A stretch of DNA of 64,000 bases from the NCBI GenBank assembly GCA_008360955.1, contig LUCM01006012.1, positions 62,001 through 126,000 of the forward strand. Direction: 5' to 3'. Shown here in pieces: positions 33,298 through 45,300 of the stretch. This DNA is from Fasciolopsis buskii (lineage: Eukaryota; Platyhelminthes; Trematoda; Plagiorchiida; Fasciolidae). Numbering within the stretch: the first letter of the stretch is position 1; every line of letters starts with the position of its first letter. Made by a program: the position numbers and the translations under genes. The notes beneath the pieces are model-generated. The model made no database searches. It was not told where the DNA came from and worked only from the letters and a program-made list of their open reading frames with translations.

Positions 33298-34348
33298 TAT
33301 TTGGAGTCTGTTCACTTCAAGACGGCAGGGAACAACGCAAGTTTGCCTTTCTGGTCGACTATGAGTTTTTATCAGTGGAAAACAAATTCTTGGGAGAAAA
33401 ATTACGTGTGCACGAGGAACAGACTGGGAACAATTATTTCCTCTCGTATTTTCAGGGAACTCTTCGTATTCCGTCAATTAATATTTCAAAAGAATTTTTC
33501 TTCTTCTTTAGATAGTGTGTTCTTAACCATATATTTTCTAGCTGAATTACCCATCGAATTTGCCTATCTTGCAGAAACGTTTTGTTCCCTTAAATGGGCA
33601 TATAACCAAAATTGGAGCACATAATTCTAAATATTCACAACAGTTACTCCGTATTATTGACGCGTAGACCGTTTACAGTACTGAAATGTTCTAAACACGT
33701 GAATTGCTATATGGTGTCACCTTTGCATGCCACACTACGTTGTGATTTTCAAACTTTACTTATCCACTGAAAGCAGAACTCCATCTTGTAAATATGTGGA
33801 TCGAACGATTCAGGGAATGCATCGATCTGCTTGCTGACATTAAGTAGAACAATGATAGATTTGACAGAAAACCCTTAGTTGATAAAGCACTGTGAGAACA
33901 AAGGTGCTTGATGAATCGAATTCCCCAATAAATTTTCACAAATTTGCTGTCCAACCTGTTAACAGTAAGTATTGTATTGTAATGTATTGTGTTGCATAGA
34001 CTTTTGTGTAAAATAAATAATGTCGCATTTCAGTATATGTCGTCCTTGAAAGTTAGAGCTAAAGGCATGCTTTGCACTGTTGTTGTCAGATCACGTGATT
34101 TGGATGAAACCATCCGAAAGGTGAGCTTATGTCCCCACCTCTCTGCGATAACTACGCCATCCCTGTGTGCATTCTTAAATGAACTCTTTAGTACAATCTC
34201 ATTTCAGATTGCGCGCATAAATCGGGAATCGAGATAGAAATATCTGATCAGCTGAACGAGAGTCCTCGTAGCTGTACCGTTATCGTAGTTAAAACCAATA
34301 AACATAAATCAAAGCCCCAGGCATCCCTAACTCGTAAAACTTTAAAGC
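33298..34348 (+). CDS. Candidate internal exons of an unknown spliced gene
   Basis: Three open segments can be joined in phase. 33298-33405 has an acceptor after CATTCTCAG, donor GTGTGC, and reads YLESVHFKTAGNNASLPFWS at its start. 34034-34120 has an acceptor after CGCATTTCAG, donor GTGAGC, and reads MSSLKVRAKGMLCTVVVRSR. 34192-34348 has an acceptor after CTCTTTAG, donor GTAAGT, and contains CAHKSGIEIEISDQLNES. The middle and last segments are separated by only 71 bases, a size seen for small introns in flukes. No domain is recognised and neither end of the gene was found. A run of chance open frames is a real alternative. Confidence 0.3.
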
Positions 34349-34844
34349 GTAAGTTAATTCTATGATTCCCTTGCAACTTTGATATTTGGCAGTATGAATG
34401 CCTTCATTAGAGGATAAAACGTCAGGATAGATTAGGCACATGGAACTATAACATCAAAAGAATGCCTGTCTGAAACACGACTTGAATGAAGGCAGGATGG
34501 CATTTCAATTAGGTGGTTATCGAAAAGACGAGTGTTTTTGACGACATACGTAAACTAGCAACCAAAATAGTCTTAATGAAGAACTAACCGCAGCTCCCTT
34601 CACAAGTAAAACACTTGATATATTATATACATATATATAACCACAATAGCTCCTTATGGCAATTGATTACTGTTGCAGCTTCCATCGCACTCAATCACCT
34701 GATAATTATGGATATCATGGTGAAAAGAAGCGCTATTAGTAACACGCTTTTGAGAGAGTAGATGAGGTACAAACCAGTTTCTGGGATTTCCGTCGCTGGA
34801 AGCAGTATCATCCCAATTCACTTTGATTTTTTTCATTTAGTGTC

Positions 34845-34912
34845 ACAGGTTTCACATGGCTTCTAATCCGGGGATCTAGACTGCCTTGAAAGAGATCCCA
34901 CTGAGCTAGCCA
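34845..34912 (-). repeat. tRNA-like sequence, possible third SINE head
   Basis: On the minus strand TTGGCTAGCTCAGTGGGATC is a good A-box region, and CCCCGGATTAGAAGCC about 35 bases later is a weak B box. It does not share a body with families A or B. It may be a degenerate tRNA pseudogene or the head of another SINE. Confidence 0.35.
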
Positions 34913-35639
34913 ACTGTTATCCATTCGGGCTCCATAGGCCAAGAGTTATCGCCTTGATAGATTGTTGGCTTGAATTAGTGATTCTTGCAAGTATTTCATC
35001 TCTTCCTAGAAGTTTCACTTGGTTACCCGAAGAAGGTGCTCTCATTATCCTTGAATGGACTGGATCTTCTCTCATTGTTTTTTTAAAACCAGTATAATTT
35101 TGACAGGGAACAGCATGAATATTATTGCTTTCGCCATCCCAAATGCCTGCCACGTTCTTTCTTTAGACCGATCAATCCTGAACTGCAGCGAAGTTGTTGC
35201 GGGTCTATAGATTGTCCTTAAAACAACAGTGCACAGAAGAACGCATGGCCAACAGGGTGCCAATCGTTTCACCTGCGCTGCACATGGTATTTCAACCTTA
35301 GCGCAAGATCATGATGCATTCCACCCAGCCGGAGACTGAACACTATCTAGTCGATCACGTGACTCTGAAAGCAAGTCGCCGAAATAACATCAAGGGAACC
35401 ACAAAAGCTAAGACCAAGGATAATTGGCGGAGCAGACAAGGCCGACGCATTTGGCTAGGGTTTCTGGTATTTTGAGTAATTCACCGGAAGGAAACCAAGC
35501 AATGTGCCAGTGCTGAAGTTTCGATGACGTAACAGATCAAGAATTACAACTGACGAACCGGATTGATTAGATTGGGCAAGATGTCTGAAAGCCGATATTA
35601 CGGAAAAAATCAAATATTTTTGAACATCATTTCCCCTAA

Positions 35640-35895
35640 GATCTGTTGTGACGCTCTGCATAAATTTTGTGACATTCGATTGTGTTTGTTTTAGCACACA
35701 CGAGATCCTTACGTTTCCGCTCAAGCTGCACTTTTCCAGACTCTTTGCTCTGGCATCGCGCATACCGCTAGGTTTTCTCTGTCGTGGTCTGCTTTCGCGT
35801 GTATTGTCATATCAATGCTACCATCGGTACCACGATATAAACAATAGATTGCTCGCACCCGGCTATTAGCGCGGGTTTTCTCTATTCTGTCGACT
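35640..35895 (+). repeat. LTR-like repeat, copy 1
   Basis: This aligns in the same orientation with 47205-47450. Shared blocks are TGTGACATTCG / TATGACATTTG, TTTGTTTTAGCACA / TTTGTTTTATCGCA, CGATATAAACAAT / TGATATATACAAT near the end, and TTTTCTCTATTCTG / CTTCTCTATTCTG at the end. The size, the conserved closing sequence and the lack of coding content suggest solo LTRs of a Gypsy-type element. No flanking duplication or primer site was confirmed. Confidence 0.4.
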
Positions 35896-35899
35896 CAGG

Positions 35900-37400
35900 G
35901 AACTTCGTCAACTTTTGGTTCAAAATCCCAAAGTAGGCAGGCTCCGGTTTTCATTTAGGCCGTCTTCTAAAAGCTCATCGGTGATACACATTCTTTATTT
36001 GATTATTCCCACTATAAGCAGCGAATAGGCCTGCAGACAGACGAAGCGTTTGAGGTAGCCAAAAGACCTGAGTCGCAAGCCATGCAGATTTCATTGGAAG
36101 GATCTGAACAGCAGAGAGAGAGAGAGAGGGAGAGAGGGAGAGCAAAGATTTAGGGCCATCCTGAGGGACCCACAAGGAGTTGTGTTAAATTAACGGGCCG
36201 AATAGGTAGGTCTCATTAGATTCGCCTAATTCTACGGATTATCGGGCCTCAGATTACACGCAGTATTAGATCGATCTCAGAATCGGAACAGCAGAACAGC
36301 AGCTGATATGAACGTTTACTGAACAGTCAGCAGTACTTAGAAGGATCGAAAGTGATTCTAAGGACATCAGATTAGTAAAACGTAGAATTAAACGTACAGT
36401 GACCATTTTCCTCGGAGATCACCACTTATGCTTAGGAAATAATCCATGCACATTAGATAAAGATGTACCTCCTTTCGATCAGCATCGGCAACCTGCTACA
36501 GTGAACCACACTAGAAATTCTCGGATTCCAGCATAAAAAAACTGAAACGTCGGTCCAGTGTGAGTACCATAGAGGGGTAAATGCAAAGTCTTAAGTGTGA
36601 GAACCTGAAATCAAGATCGCATTCTTCTTAAGGGAAATGCGGTTGGCAGTCTGAAGTTGGCTATCCGCTGTCCAACATGGTAGCTGTTCGAAAAGAAAAC
36701 GGATGATGGTGACGTGTATCAGTTTGTGATCTGACCGTTGACTGAACTGGAATATCTGAGGGCCTAAAACGCTTGCCCTCATTCCAGTCAGTGCATACTC
36801 ACACATCGCAATTTTGCCTATTCATACAAGCTAATTACGTTCGTTTGTGTGCGAGCCCAGCATTGGTGTGTTCAAATAATTGCCTCCCCTTTTAACACCT
36901 AAGCGTTAGATGCTAGCGATGATTATTCATAAATTAGCCATTCGTTCCTTTTTTCACATGATACTATTTGCAATAAGACATTAATGAATCTCATTGAATT
37001 GTGCAATTAGATTAATTTGATCAGTATTCTGACCGCAGTTGATTTAATTCATTTCTTAGTTTATTTGCATATTTCTACTCACTCGGTTGGACAATCAGGG
37101 ACGGAGCAGGTTTTGGATAGAGGAAGTCGTGCACTTTGGACTTGCTCAATTCTAGACCCTTGGTTAGTGAAATTAAGGATTATTTCAAAAGACTTGAAAT
37201 TTCATGGACTGTTCACGGAAAGGCTTCTAACGTCGAGTAGGTAGTTGTTTTTCTGAATGTCACAGAAGAATCGGCGCATTCGGTCATCACATGCCTATCT
37301 TTTCCACAGACGCCAAGTTTTCAGCAAAATGAAGACTTTGAAGTGCGCGCCGTCGGCCAAATCCGATCGGTCAACTTTGAACGTCTCAAATTTCATCAGC
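35900..37400. other. Unrecognised stretch with a GA-rich tract
   Basis: An imperfect GA-rich tract lies at 36112-36143. Otherwise no gene, RNA or known repeat is supported. Confidence 0.35.
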
Positions 37401-37401
37401 C

Positions 37402-37572
37402 GGCGGTGGCCAAACGGATAGTGTCATGGCGTTTGGACCTGTAGGTCGCGGCTCCGAATCCTCCGATCGCCGGTCAACTTCCCCAATTGGCAGCCCTCTA
37501 CTGGCCACGGCCCCATTCCTGAAAAATGATGTGCACTGTTATTTCATTGATAGAGGAAGTAAAAAGATTTAG
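37402..37572 (+). mobile_element. tRNA-derived SINE, family A, plus-strand copy
   Basis: The head GGCGGTGGCCAAACGGATAG provides an A-box-like element, and GGCTCCGAATCC a B-box-like element (consensus GGTTCGANTCC). The tail TGAAAAATGATGTGCACTG, then TTATTTCATTGATAGAGG and AAGTAAAAAG, matches the minus-strand copy at 27318-27484. About 171 bases long. The B box is better kept here than in the other copy. Confidence 0.65.
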
Positions 37573-37821
37573 AGAAAGCTACAAAGAAAAGCTTTCCAGG
37601 ATATCCGTGCGTTCACTCTTGAACTTCAGATATATGCGGCACAACGGAACTTGGGTTGTCGTTTGTAGATTCCACTTCCAGACTGTTTCACCTCCGAGAC
37701 TAATAGTTATCAACTATAAAAGAGGCTAATTTTACTTCCTGATCCTACTTTGCAGAGGATACGCGAGGCTTTTGGGCAAAACCAAGATGAGAATAATTTA
37801 ACCGAGTCTATTTCATAATTT

Positions 37822-39070
37822 TTGCTAATCAGTCACGAATCCGTACATCAGAAAGGCTATTCCGCGATTCCCTGCAAATTCGAATCACGTAACAAATTTT
37901 ACCCAAAACTACAAACGGACAGGATTGGTGGACGGAAGCCGAAAACCTCTATGATAAAGTGTAATTCATCTACGAAGCTGCATTCTTGGCCCGCATATCA
38001 CTTCTGGAATGCTAAGCGTGTCAAATGCAGTAACGTTGGACACATTCAATCAGCTTGCAAGGACATACTATTCCAGGTCAAGCGATTTTCTTCCAACAGC
38101 CTATTATTTATTTCTCATTAACCTTTTCACCCTTAGAACATATTCCGCATTTATTTCTTGCCATTTGCAACTGACATTAGTGGCACAGAACCCTTCACAC
38201 CACTAACTGTTGTATTGGGGGCTATTCCCGAAAATGGAACTTGGGCATGCTGATACCGTCTCCAAAGGCCTTACGGATCACAAATTGCCGATTCTAGGTA
38301 CATGGCCAATACCCTCCCAAAGATGCACTTGGAAAATCTTCCAATTTCGACTTTTTTGCTATTCTTTCCGAGAAGTTCATATATGGTCTGCATTCCATCG
38401 TTCTTCTTTTAGCTGATTTTAAATCCTTATCGAGTCCCCGATGTCACGTTGTTCCAAAGTCACAAAGAAAACGAAAATTATGAATTTGATAATGATCTCA
38501 TTTTTTGCGAAGAGCTGACTGTTATTCTATGGTTTGCGAAAGCGTGTTCCGTGAAATAACAACTAATTATACTCCATTTGGTTCGTAGTCTTCCAGATAT
38601 TTACCAATTTGACTAAGCCTTTTGCCTGAAAATCTTTCAGTCGGTGATGAATCCACTCATTCGAAGTTTGGTAGATTTTGAAAGTAATCAAAACGATATA
38701 GTTGTTCATGGTCACAGCAAATCAGTTCACGTCAGAAGACTCTCTTCCTTACTACAACGGTTTTGTGAACTTGATATTGTCATTAATCCACCCAAGTTTG
38801 TTTCCAGTTCGAGTTCCGTTCATTTTCCCGGCATCCTGAGTGACAAAAAGGGCTTAAGCCCGATACCAATCGATTATCTTCTCCTTGGTAGCTGTAGATC
38901 GCCTCACGAATTTCGGAAAATTACACGCCAGACTTGGTTCTCGGGTTTCTCACCCGTGGGATTTCGCGCAGGTGAAGTCCGTTTGCGAAGGAATTTACCG
39001 TTACACAATAATAAATGTCAGCAACTTCAAACTGTCGATAAACCCACCAGCAATGACAATAAAATTTAGA
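37822..39070 (+). pseudogene. Ty3/Gypsy remnant: gag zinc knuckle and RT end
   Basis: Near 38010-38065 the frame reads KRVKCSNVGHIQSACK, close to a retroviral-type zinc knuckle (C..C...GH....C) with the first Cys changed. From 38644 the RT part reads MNPLIRSL, NDIVVHGHS (the LDDI(I/V)(I/V)(H/T)G motif with the first Asp altered), HVRRLSSLLQRFCELDIVIN and VHFPGIL. These match H...L..VL.RL....I.LN and V.FLGH. The protease and early RT are missing or unreadable. SINE A lies just upstream. The element cannot be functional. Confidence 0.6.
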
Positions 39071-39510
39071 ATTTGAACTCTTTGATTCTATGCTTTTTTG
39101 TTTTCGATATGGACACACAAAGCAGATGTGGATACAAAAGCACATGACCGGCCTCGATCGGACTTGTGCGGAGTGCAGCAATCGGGCTGCATGGTGCGGA
39201 TGAAAGTCATGGTATTGAACTACGACAATGCCTTCCTCGATATGGTTTCCCGAAATACACTGAGCGCCTGAGTGTCGAAGCTTTTCAGTTAACGCCTACC
39301 TTACATCACCTCAACCGAAGTGACGAAGCGGATGTTTCATGTATCTGGTAGAACCTACACAATTGATGGATAAATTTCCCATCCACATCAACACCAAGCT
39401 CATTTTAACTAATCCGACAATCAATGCGGAGAAGATAAAAGCGGAGAATCAATTCAATGTGCTCTGGTATTCATGACTACAAGCTCGAAGGTAGGGGAGT
39501 ATGTTTCCTG

Positions 39511-39512
<2 letters not shown>

Positions 39513-39545
<33 letters not shown>
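39513..39545 (+). repeat. (AC)n microsatellite
   Basis: An uninterrupted AC run of about 16 units. Confidence 0.95.
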
Positions 39546-39546
<1 letters not shown>

Positions 39547-39654
39547 GAACACATGCATGGTCAACCAGAGGGGAACATGAAAACAACTTTTACCCAAACA
39601 AATATACAGGCATCGATGAAAAGCAGACAACGACTGTAGAACATTCCCTCACAC

Positions 39655-39720
39655 CATTTAGTTGTAAACCTGCCTTGAGGAAGATTACAAGAGGAAATTG
39701 ACACCTCGGCCCATTACAAA
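39655..39720 (+). repeat. Possible old third copy of the short retroposed element (core only)
   Basis: TTGTAAACCTGCCTTGAGGA, then AGATTAC, GGAAATTG, and CGGCCCATTAC.A...TACCC line up with the core of copy 1 (TTGTAAAACTTGCCTTGAG...GTCGAAACG...GGCGCATTACATCTACCC). The helix II pairing is no longer obvious. No flanking duplication is visible. Confidence 0.35.
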
Positions 39721-40894
39721 AGTACCCGATCACGGTGTTCTTGTAGTATTTGTACGTGAAATCGTTATACGGAATTCAGCAATCAGTATTGAATCACGGA
39801 TACGGATTATCAATGCGCACTGGGTTTACGCCGACTCAAGCCACACAGCTGAAGAAAATGAGCAAGCCCAATAGTAAATTGGGAGAGCACATTTGGGGTT
39901 GTATTACAAACCTGGCGCTTTATCAGACAACATAAAAGAAGTTCCGATTGATGGAATGCCATCCCGACTAATGGTCTTGGAAGCTATGTATCCGAAACAA
40001 TCAACTACCCAACTAGCCACGTTTCTCATTGGTTGGTCGCCTGCGGAAGCAAACGCATAGACTTCCTGGATGTGTCACGTGAATTGCTCACAGGCTTGCA
40101 GCAGTTTCTCATAGTTCGAAAAACTTCGAATAATTTCTCAGTTCTTCCATTACTTATGCACTTCCAGCTTCCGCTTCCTGATTGTCGGATATCTAACCCG
40201 CAGCCCGGCTGCATCGGATTTGACTATTGTCCGATGTCACTCACAAGTGATTATACGTTTTCCCACTGCGGTGCTTACAGCTCATGTTCATTTCCACTTC
40301 GTGTAGATTTTAAATGAGTACTGATTTGCATTGACCGAAGAAAGATACACTCATACACACGCACGTGGACACACGAACACATTTAGTTTGACTGTCGTTC
40401 AGTCAGAGTTCATTGGGATTGAGATTTCTGGCCCTCGTACCGAGGCCTCACATTCAAGTAGAAAAACTCGCATCGATTGCACACTCAGTTGAATTCATTG
40501 TGCCATATTTCTTCTATCTTTCGTTCGGAATAAAGAGCTACTTCGAATCGAACCTCCATCTCATCACCATTGCTTCAGGAATATCTTCTGGTGTTGAAGA
40601 TATCATCAGGTGAAATGGCCTGACAATAACAGCGGGGGAACATGCCAAGATTTTAACCCGTTAAAAATAACTACTAAGTAAAGTGAAAACACAATCTCCT
40701 ACGATTGACACATACCAAGTAATCAGGCTCTGCATGTTACTTTTAAAGTACTCGTCTTAACTAGACTTTCTACAGAAATGTCAGCTATCAATGTGGCCGA
40801 CTGCTGTATGCTAGCTGCCCCGTGACTTGGAGAATCAGTAACGGATAAGCGCAACTCAGCATGTAGCGAAGTTCAACAAACCGTCGAGGACCTA
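39721..40894. other. Unrecognised stretch
   Basis: Short frames on both strands (for example 40033-40317 plus) lack motifs. No repeat or RNA recognised. Confidence 0.3.
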
Positions 40895-41049
40895 CCAGGT
40901 AGCTCAATGGCTAAGGTGTTCAACTGAAAATCGTTCGTCTCTGGTTCGTATGCCAGTTCGGGTGCGGTTGGATAATCAACATCCGGCCTGCCCGGGGACG
41001 ATTCCCAGCAAGGAAACAACTATACAATGCTTCCACGGTTTCTTAGTGG
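40895..41049 (+). mobile_element. tRNA-derived SINE, family B, plus-strand copy
   Basis: CAGGTAGCTCAATGGCTAAG gives the A box, GTTCAACTGAAAATCG the anticodon-like arm and TGGTTCGTATGCCAG the B box. The body ends GGAAACAACTATACAATGCT, then CCACGGTTTCTTAGTGG. It corresponds along its length to the minus-strand copy at 29958-30103. Confidence 0.7.
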
Positions 41050-42179
41050 TCAGTATAGCGTTGATGTCATAAGTTGAAAAAAACTCATGAAAACATTTCG
41101 TCTCGTACTGCTCGCACAAAAGGCCAAACTATGCCTCAGTTTCATCAAACCTGCCAAGGAGAAAAGAAGTACCCGGCCAATGCATGGAAGCAACATATTA
41201 CCCTACGAGTGCTCATTTGGGGAACTGTTCCTAATAGAAACGGGTCTATCCAAATTTTGTTAGTGCAATGGCCGCGGTAGCTGTGTGGTGTCAAACTCGT
41301 GCCGACTTACCACTTATTAAAAACTACATGGATGGGAAAAGTTTCCTAAACAAACATTCCGACTCCTCTATTTGACTTCACATTTTTACTATGAAATGTC
41401 CACGTTTTTAGGAGAAAAATCGAATAAAATGTGAAAAAGATCCCTTAAAATGTTAAATTTGATCCTTTAGTTGTCGAGAAGTTTGATCATCTTCATTCTG
41501 GCTGGATCCAAAATCGTTCCGGAGTCGACTTTAATCTATATCAAAATGATAATTTTGGGATTGGATTCAGGTTAATTTCTGTGATTGTAGTCGGTGTCTT
41601 GTTTAATTAGACTAATTATATCACCTGATGAATCCCACAGAAAAGGAAAACTTCCGGTGCTATTTAAAAATGGTAACAATCAGTTTGTCACCACTTTAGC
41701 TACTCTGCCTTGAACTTCAATGATAAATTAGTTTGTCCGAACTAGAGCTGTTTTGTCGACGACCAGCCAGGTTCCTCCATTCTCTGTGAAAGACTGTTAT
41801 CAACCAATAGGCTTTTACTACCTGTTTCAGGCACCTAACTTGCGGATGTAAATGTGCGATACTATTTTGAGTAACACTGAATAAGAGACACTGAGTAATC
41901 TCGCCGATGGTGAATTGGCTCAGAAACACTCAAACGAACATGTGACAGTCTACATGCGCGTTAAACATTATCGGGTTTGGCAAATTTTATTAATTTACAA
42001 TAAACGGTAAACTAAAGAGTATGTTCTGAATTACTCACTTATTTGTTTTAAACAAACTACGGATTTGAAGTTGGTTTTGATTGACCTTGAAAGTGATTGA
42101 TTTTCCAGTTAGTAGGCAAGGTAAACTATATTTCTGATGAAAACAATCAGAACATTGTGCAGAATGTTTGTGACGACCG
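41050..42179. other. Unrecognised stretch
   Basis: No supported feature. AT-rich around 41370-41480 and 41940-42100. Confidence 0.3.
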
Positions 42180-42355
42180 TCTGAAGCTAAAACAAAATAT
42201 CGTTATTCTAAGCAGATAAAGGAAACTGAGCGGCAAAGTGTAGATTCATTTACCCAATACGTGGAATACACTGAAAGTGTCGCCGTTCAGTTTACTTCAT
42301 ATCAGAATACGATGGATGCGGACTGGGTGAAAATGTCTTGCCAACTCATTATCTA
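42180..42355 (+). pseudogene. Possible Gypsy gag fragment
   Basis: The plus strand reads KYRYSKQIKETERQSVDSFT and then QYVEYTESVAVQF. This resembles the R(F/Y).F..R.Q...ESV..(F/Y)...L..L segment of Gypsy gag proteins. Stops follow at about 42355. The match is short and weak. Confidence 0.3.
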
Positions 42356-45300
42356 GTATACAGTCAGATAATGACCATTGAGGAGAATGCATTATAGGTA
42401 TGAAGTGCAAAAACGTTAGGACCTACACAGCAACACGGTAAACGCATTAACACCAGGGAGAGTAGCAACTCTACACTCTGCGACTGTTCCAAGTAAGGTC
42501 GGGACTCATAGCTTTATGAAATTGCAAGGAACGTTTTCACCCACTCCTCTGTCCAACAATCACCTTGTTTTCCTATCTCTGAAACTAAAATGCTTCGTTC
42601 TGAGTAGTACAGTCCGATCGTTTTCAAGTGTCTCACCAGTATTATATAGTTGACTCATGCTGGACTGTAGTCAGAAGACTTGTGGATTGAAACATGTTAA
42701 ATTCCGATCGGTTCATAACGTATCATGACATACTACTTCATCCCTCTGTCAAAATAACCCATAAATTTGTCGGGAAGTTGTATTGTCGCATCTGGTCCAA
42801 ATTCCTTTCTCAAAGAAGTGAAATGCAGTTTCAGTGCTCCGAACGATTAAGTCTGTCTACCTTTTCCTTCAAAAATAATTTCCCCAATCCCCATATCGAA
42901 CACAACTTTTGATTACTTCCATCCAATGGAGTGACAGTTATGCGCCTTTCCGATCAAAATCTGTGCTCTTCATGAGGAGGTGATAGTATTAATTTAGGCT
43001 GGTTTACGTGAGAGGTTGCCAGTCACGATTGCCGATCAAATCTGCCCAGTATTTAGAGCTCTAAATGTGTATTATTTTGCCCTAGCATCATCTTTATTTG
43101 ATCGTCCATTCTCCGAAAATGGATTATAATCACCGGTATTTTGAACTGTTCGATGAGCCTATTCAGTGTTAGCTTTGAGAGAACAAAATATTTAGAAATT
43201 TGATTGTCTATATCGCCTGATCTGTAGATTCCATTTTCCCTTCAGATGCCTTCTTCTTGAGCGCCACGTGAGCTAAAAAAAATAGTTAATTACCTAACAA
43301 TGCGCAGTGGATTTCTGGACACGAATTTATCTGCTGATGTCTAGTCTCCCACGCTTACCTCCTACAGTAAGACAACCTGGTCTTATGGATATCGCGGTAC
43401 ATCAGTGAACCACACGCGACGGTTGGGCGTGAGCGCGGTGAAGACCGTGATTCAGTGCTTATTCCGTCACATGGCATCACATTCCCCCCGAAGTCTTGGG
43501 GGATGTTTGTCATTTTCCACCATACGGGTTTACATTTTATTCATCCGCACTGGACAATGCTTGATTAGCAACGAATATCTTCCTTGCCGTACAGGATCGA
43601 CCTGCAAAAGTCGTCGATGTTCTGCGCTAGATGCAGAATTCCTCTATTTTGACTCATTTTTCCCGGTTGCTTCGATGTGTACTCTTTCTTTTCTTTTCGT
43701 TCCGAGGATCTGATGCAACTAGCGGCTCCTCTAAACAACAACAGCATAAAATCCCAGAAATCAGTTTTGAACGTAGAGCCACGGTGATTCCCGTTTTCGC
43801 ATGAGCGTTATTAGCTAGATCAACCGGATTACCAAGCCACGATAAAGCATCAGGTTTCAACACAAGCCTTCCTCTACTACCTTTGGTACTTTCAAGTGCT
43901 TCGAGATTTTAATACTTCGACACATAAGACAATTATAAGCAGTCCATTATCGGATGCCTAACGCACTGGAGTGACTCACAGCAGCCAGGATGAGTCACAC
44001 ATCGCAGATCGTGAAGAAGTGTAAGCGCCACTAGCTCATGAAACATGCAATAGGGTTAGACAATACTTTTAGTCGATTGATTCAAGCAATGTTCCTTAAG
44101 GGAACGTGATATTATCCGCTCGTGGCTCATCGCTTGTTTTTCCTCGCCCTCTGAGGGACTTGGCGCAGCGCTAGGCCACCGGCATCACTAGCTAGTTCAA
44201 CGCCATCCTACTTTTAAATCCTTTTTACACCAATAAACGTGGTCTTTATTTTTCTCATTAAGCTTGGGACTCAAGTCTGGAAATTTTTCTCCCGGTGGCC
44301 AGAGTTTTAGTCATAGGCATGTGTTTATCGATCTTTTTAGCTTGTGGACCACTGGGCTGGTATGATCAGTTCGTTGTTCTACTTCACTTTTTGGAAGTAT
44401 AATCCTACTGGGTTATTGAAGAAAATGACCTATTGGAGCCGTTAGACGTCGGTGTTGGTAATGAATGGTTATGAAGTCCTTGGTCTTCTAGAAAGTACGG
44501 TACTGTGTCCAATAGTTAAGACAGCAATTCATGGTTATCGCAATTACCACTGTTACTTGCACTGAGCAGATATGTAATTCCGTTTTTCAGGTGTGGTTTG
44601 GCATCTTCAGCAATTTTGAGTAGATCAAAATTTGAAGCATCACGGTCGCCGAAGGGGTTCAAAGCCAAACACGCAGACACCTCGTCCACTTGTGCCACAC
44701 ACATGTGTGTGTGTGTGCGCGCTCCACCAGGTGCCCTATGATTGCGTTACCAAATGGTGTTTGGAAATTTCACGGCCCACAAGATGTCCCATACCCAGTC
44801 AACATAAACGCCTTCAAAAAGCCTCGAACTAGTCTCGGAACATATCCCAAAACGGCCCTAATGAATCCCTTTGAAACAAGAATTGGACCGTTTTGAGTCG
44901 TTTTTCGAGTTCGCCCGACTTCATTGACCATTTTCTTGAACGAAAATCATCAACGATGGCCTATTCACGCAGTTATTTATCAGCATTTCCTAAAATTATC
45001 AACTCCACCGTTCAATATATGAAATCATTAATTTACTTTGTGTTTCAGCCTTCGGAGAAAAACAAAACCCGGAAATGTCCAATTTACGCCTTTACCGGTA
45101 AGTTTGCCAAAAAACTCCTGTGATCTAATACCATTTTGAAAAACAGTACCCAGTGGGCATTATTGAGGGCGTTTTAGCACCCCCTGAGATGACTGGGATA
45201 GTCTTTCCCTTCGGACCAGAGAGCTTCTGTTTCGAAATCTACAAATTTAAGCACACATCTGCTGATTCTCTCCGAAAGAACAAGTGATCATTCATCTTAG

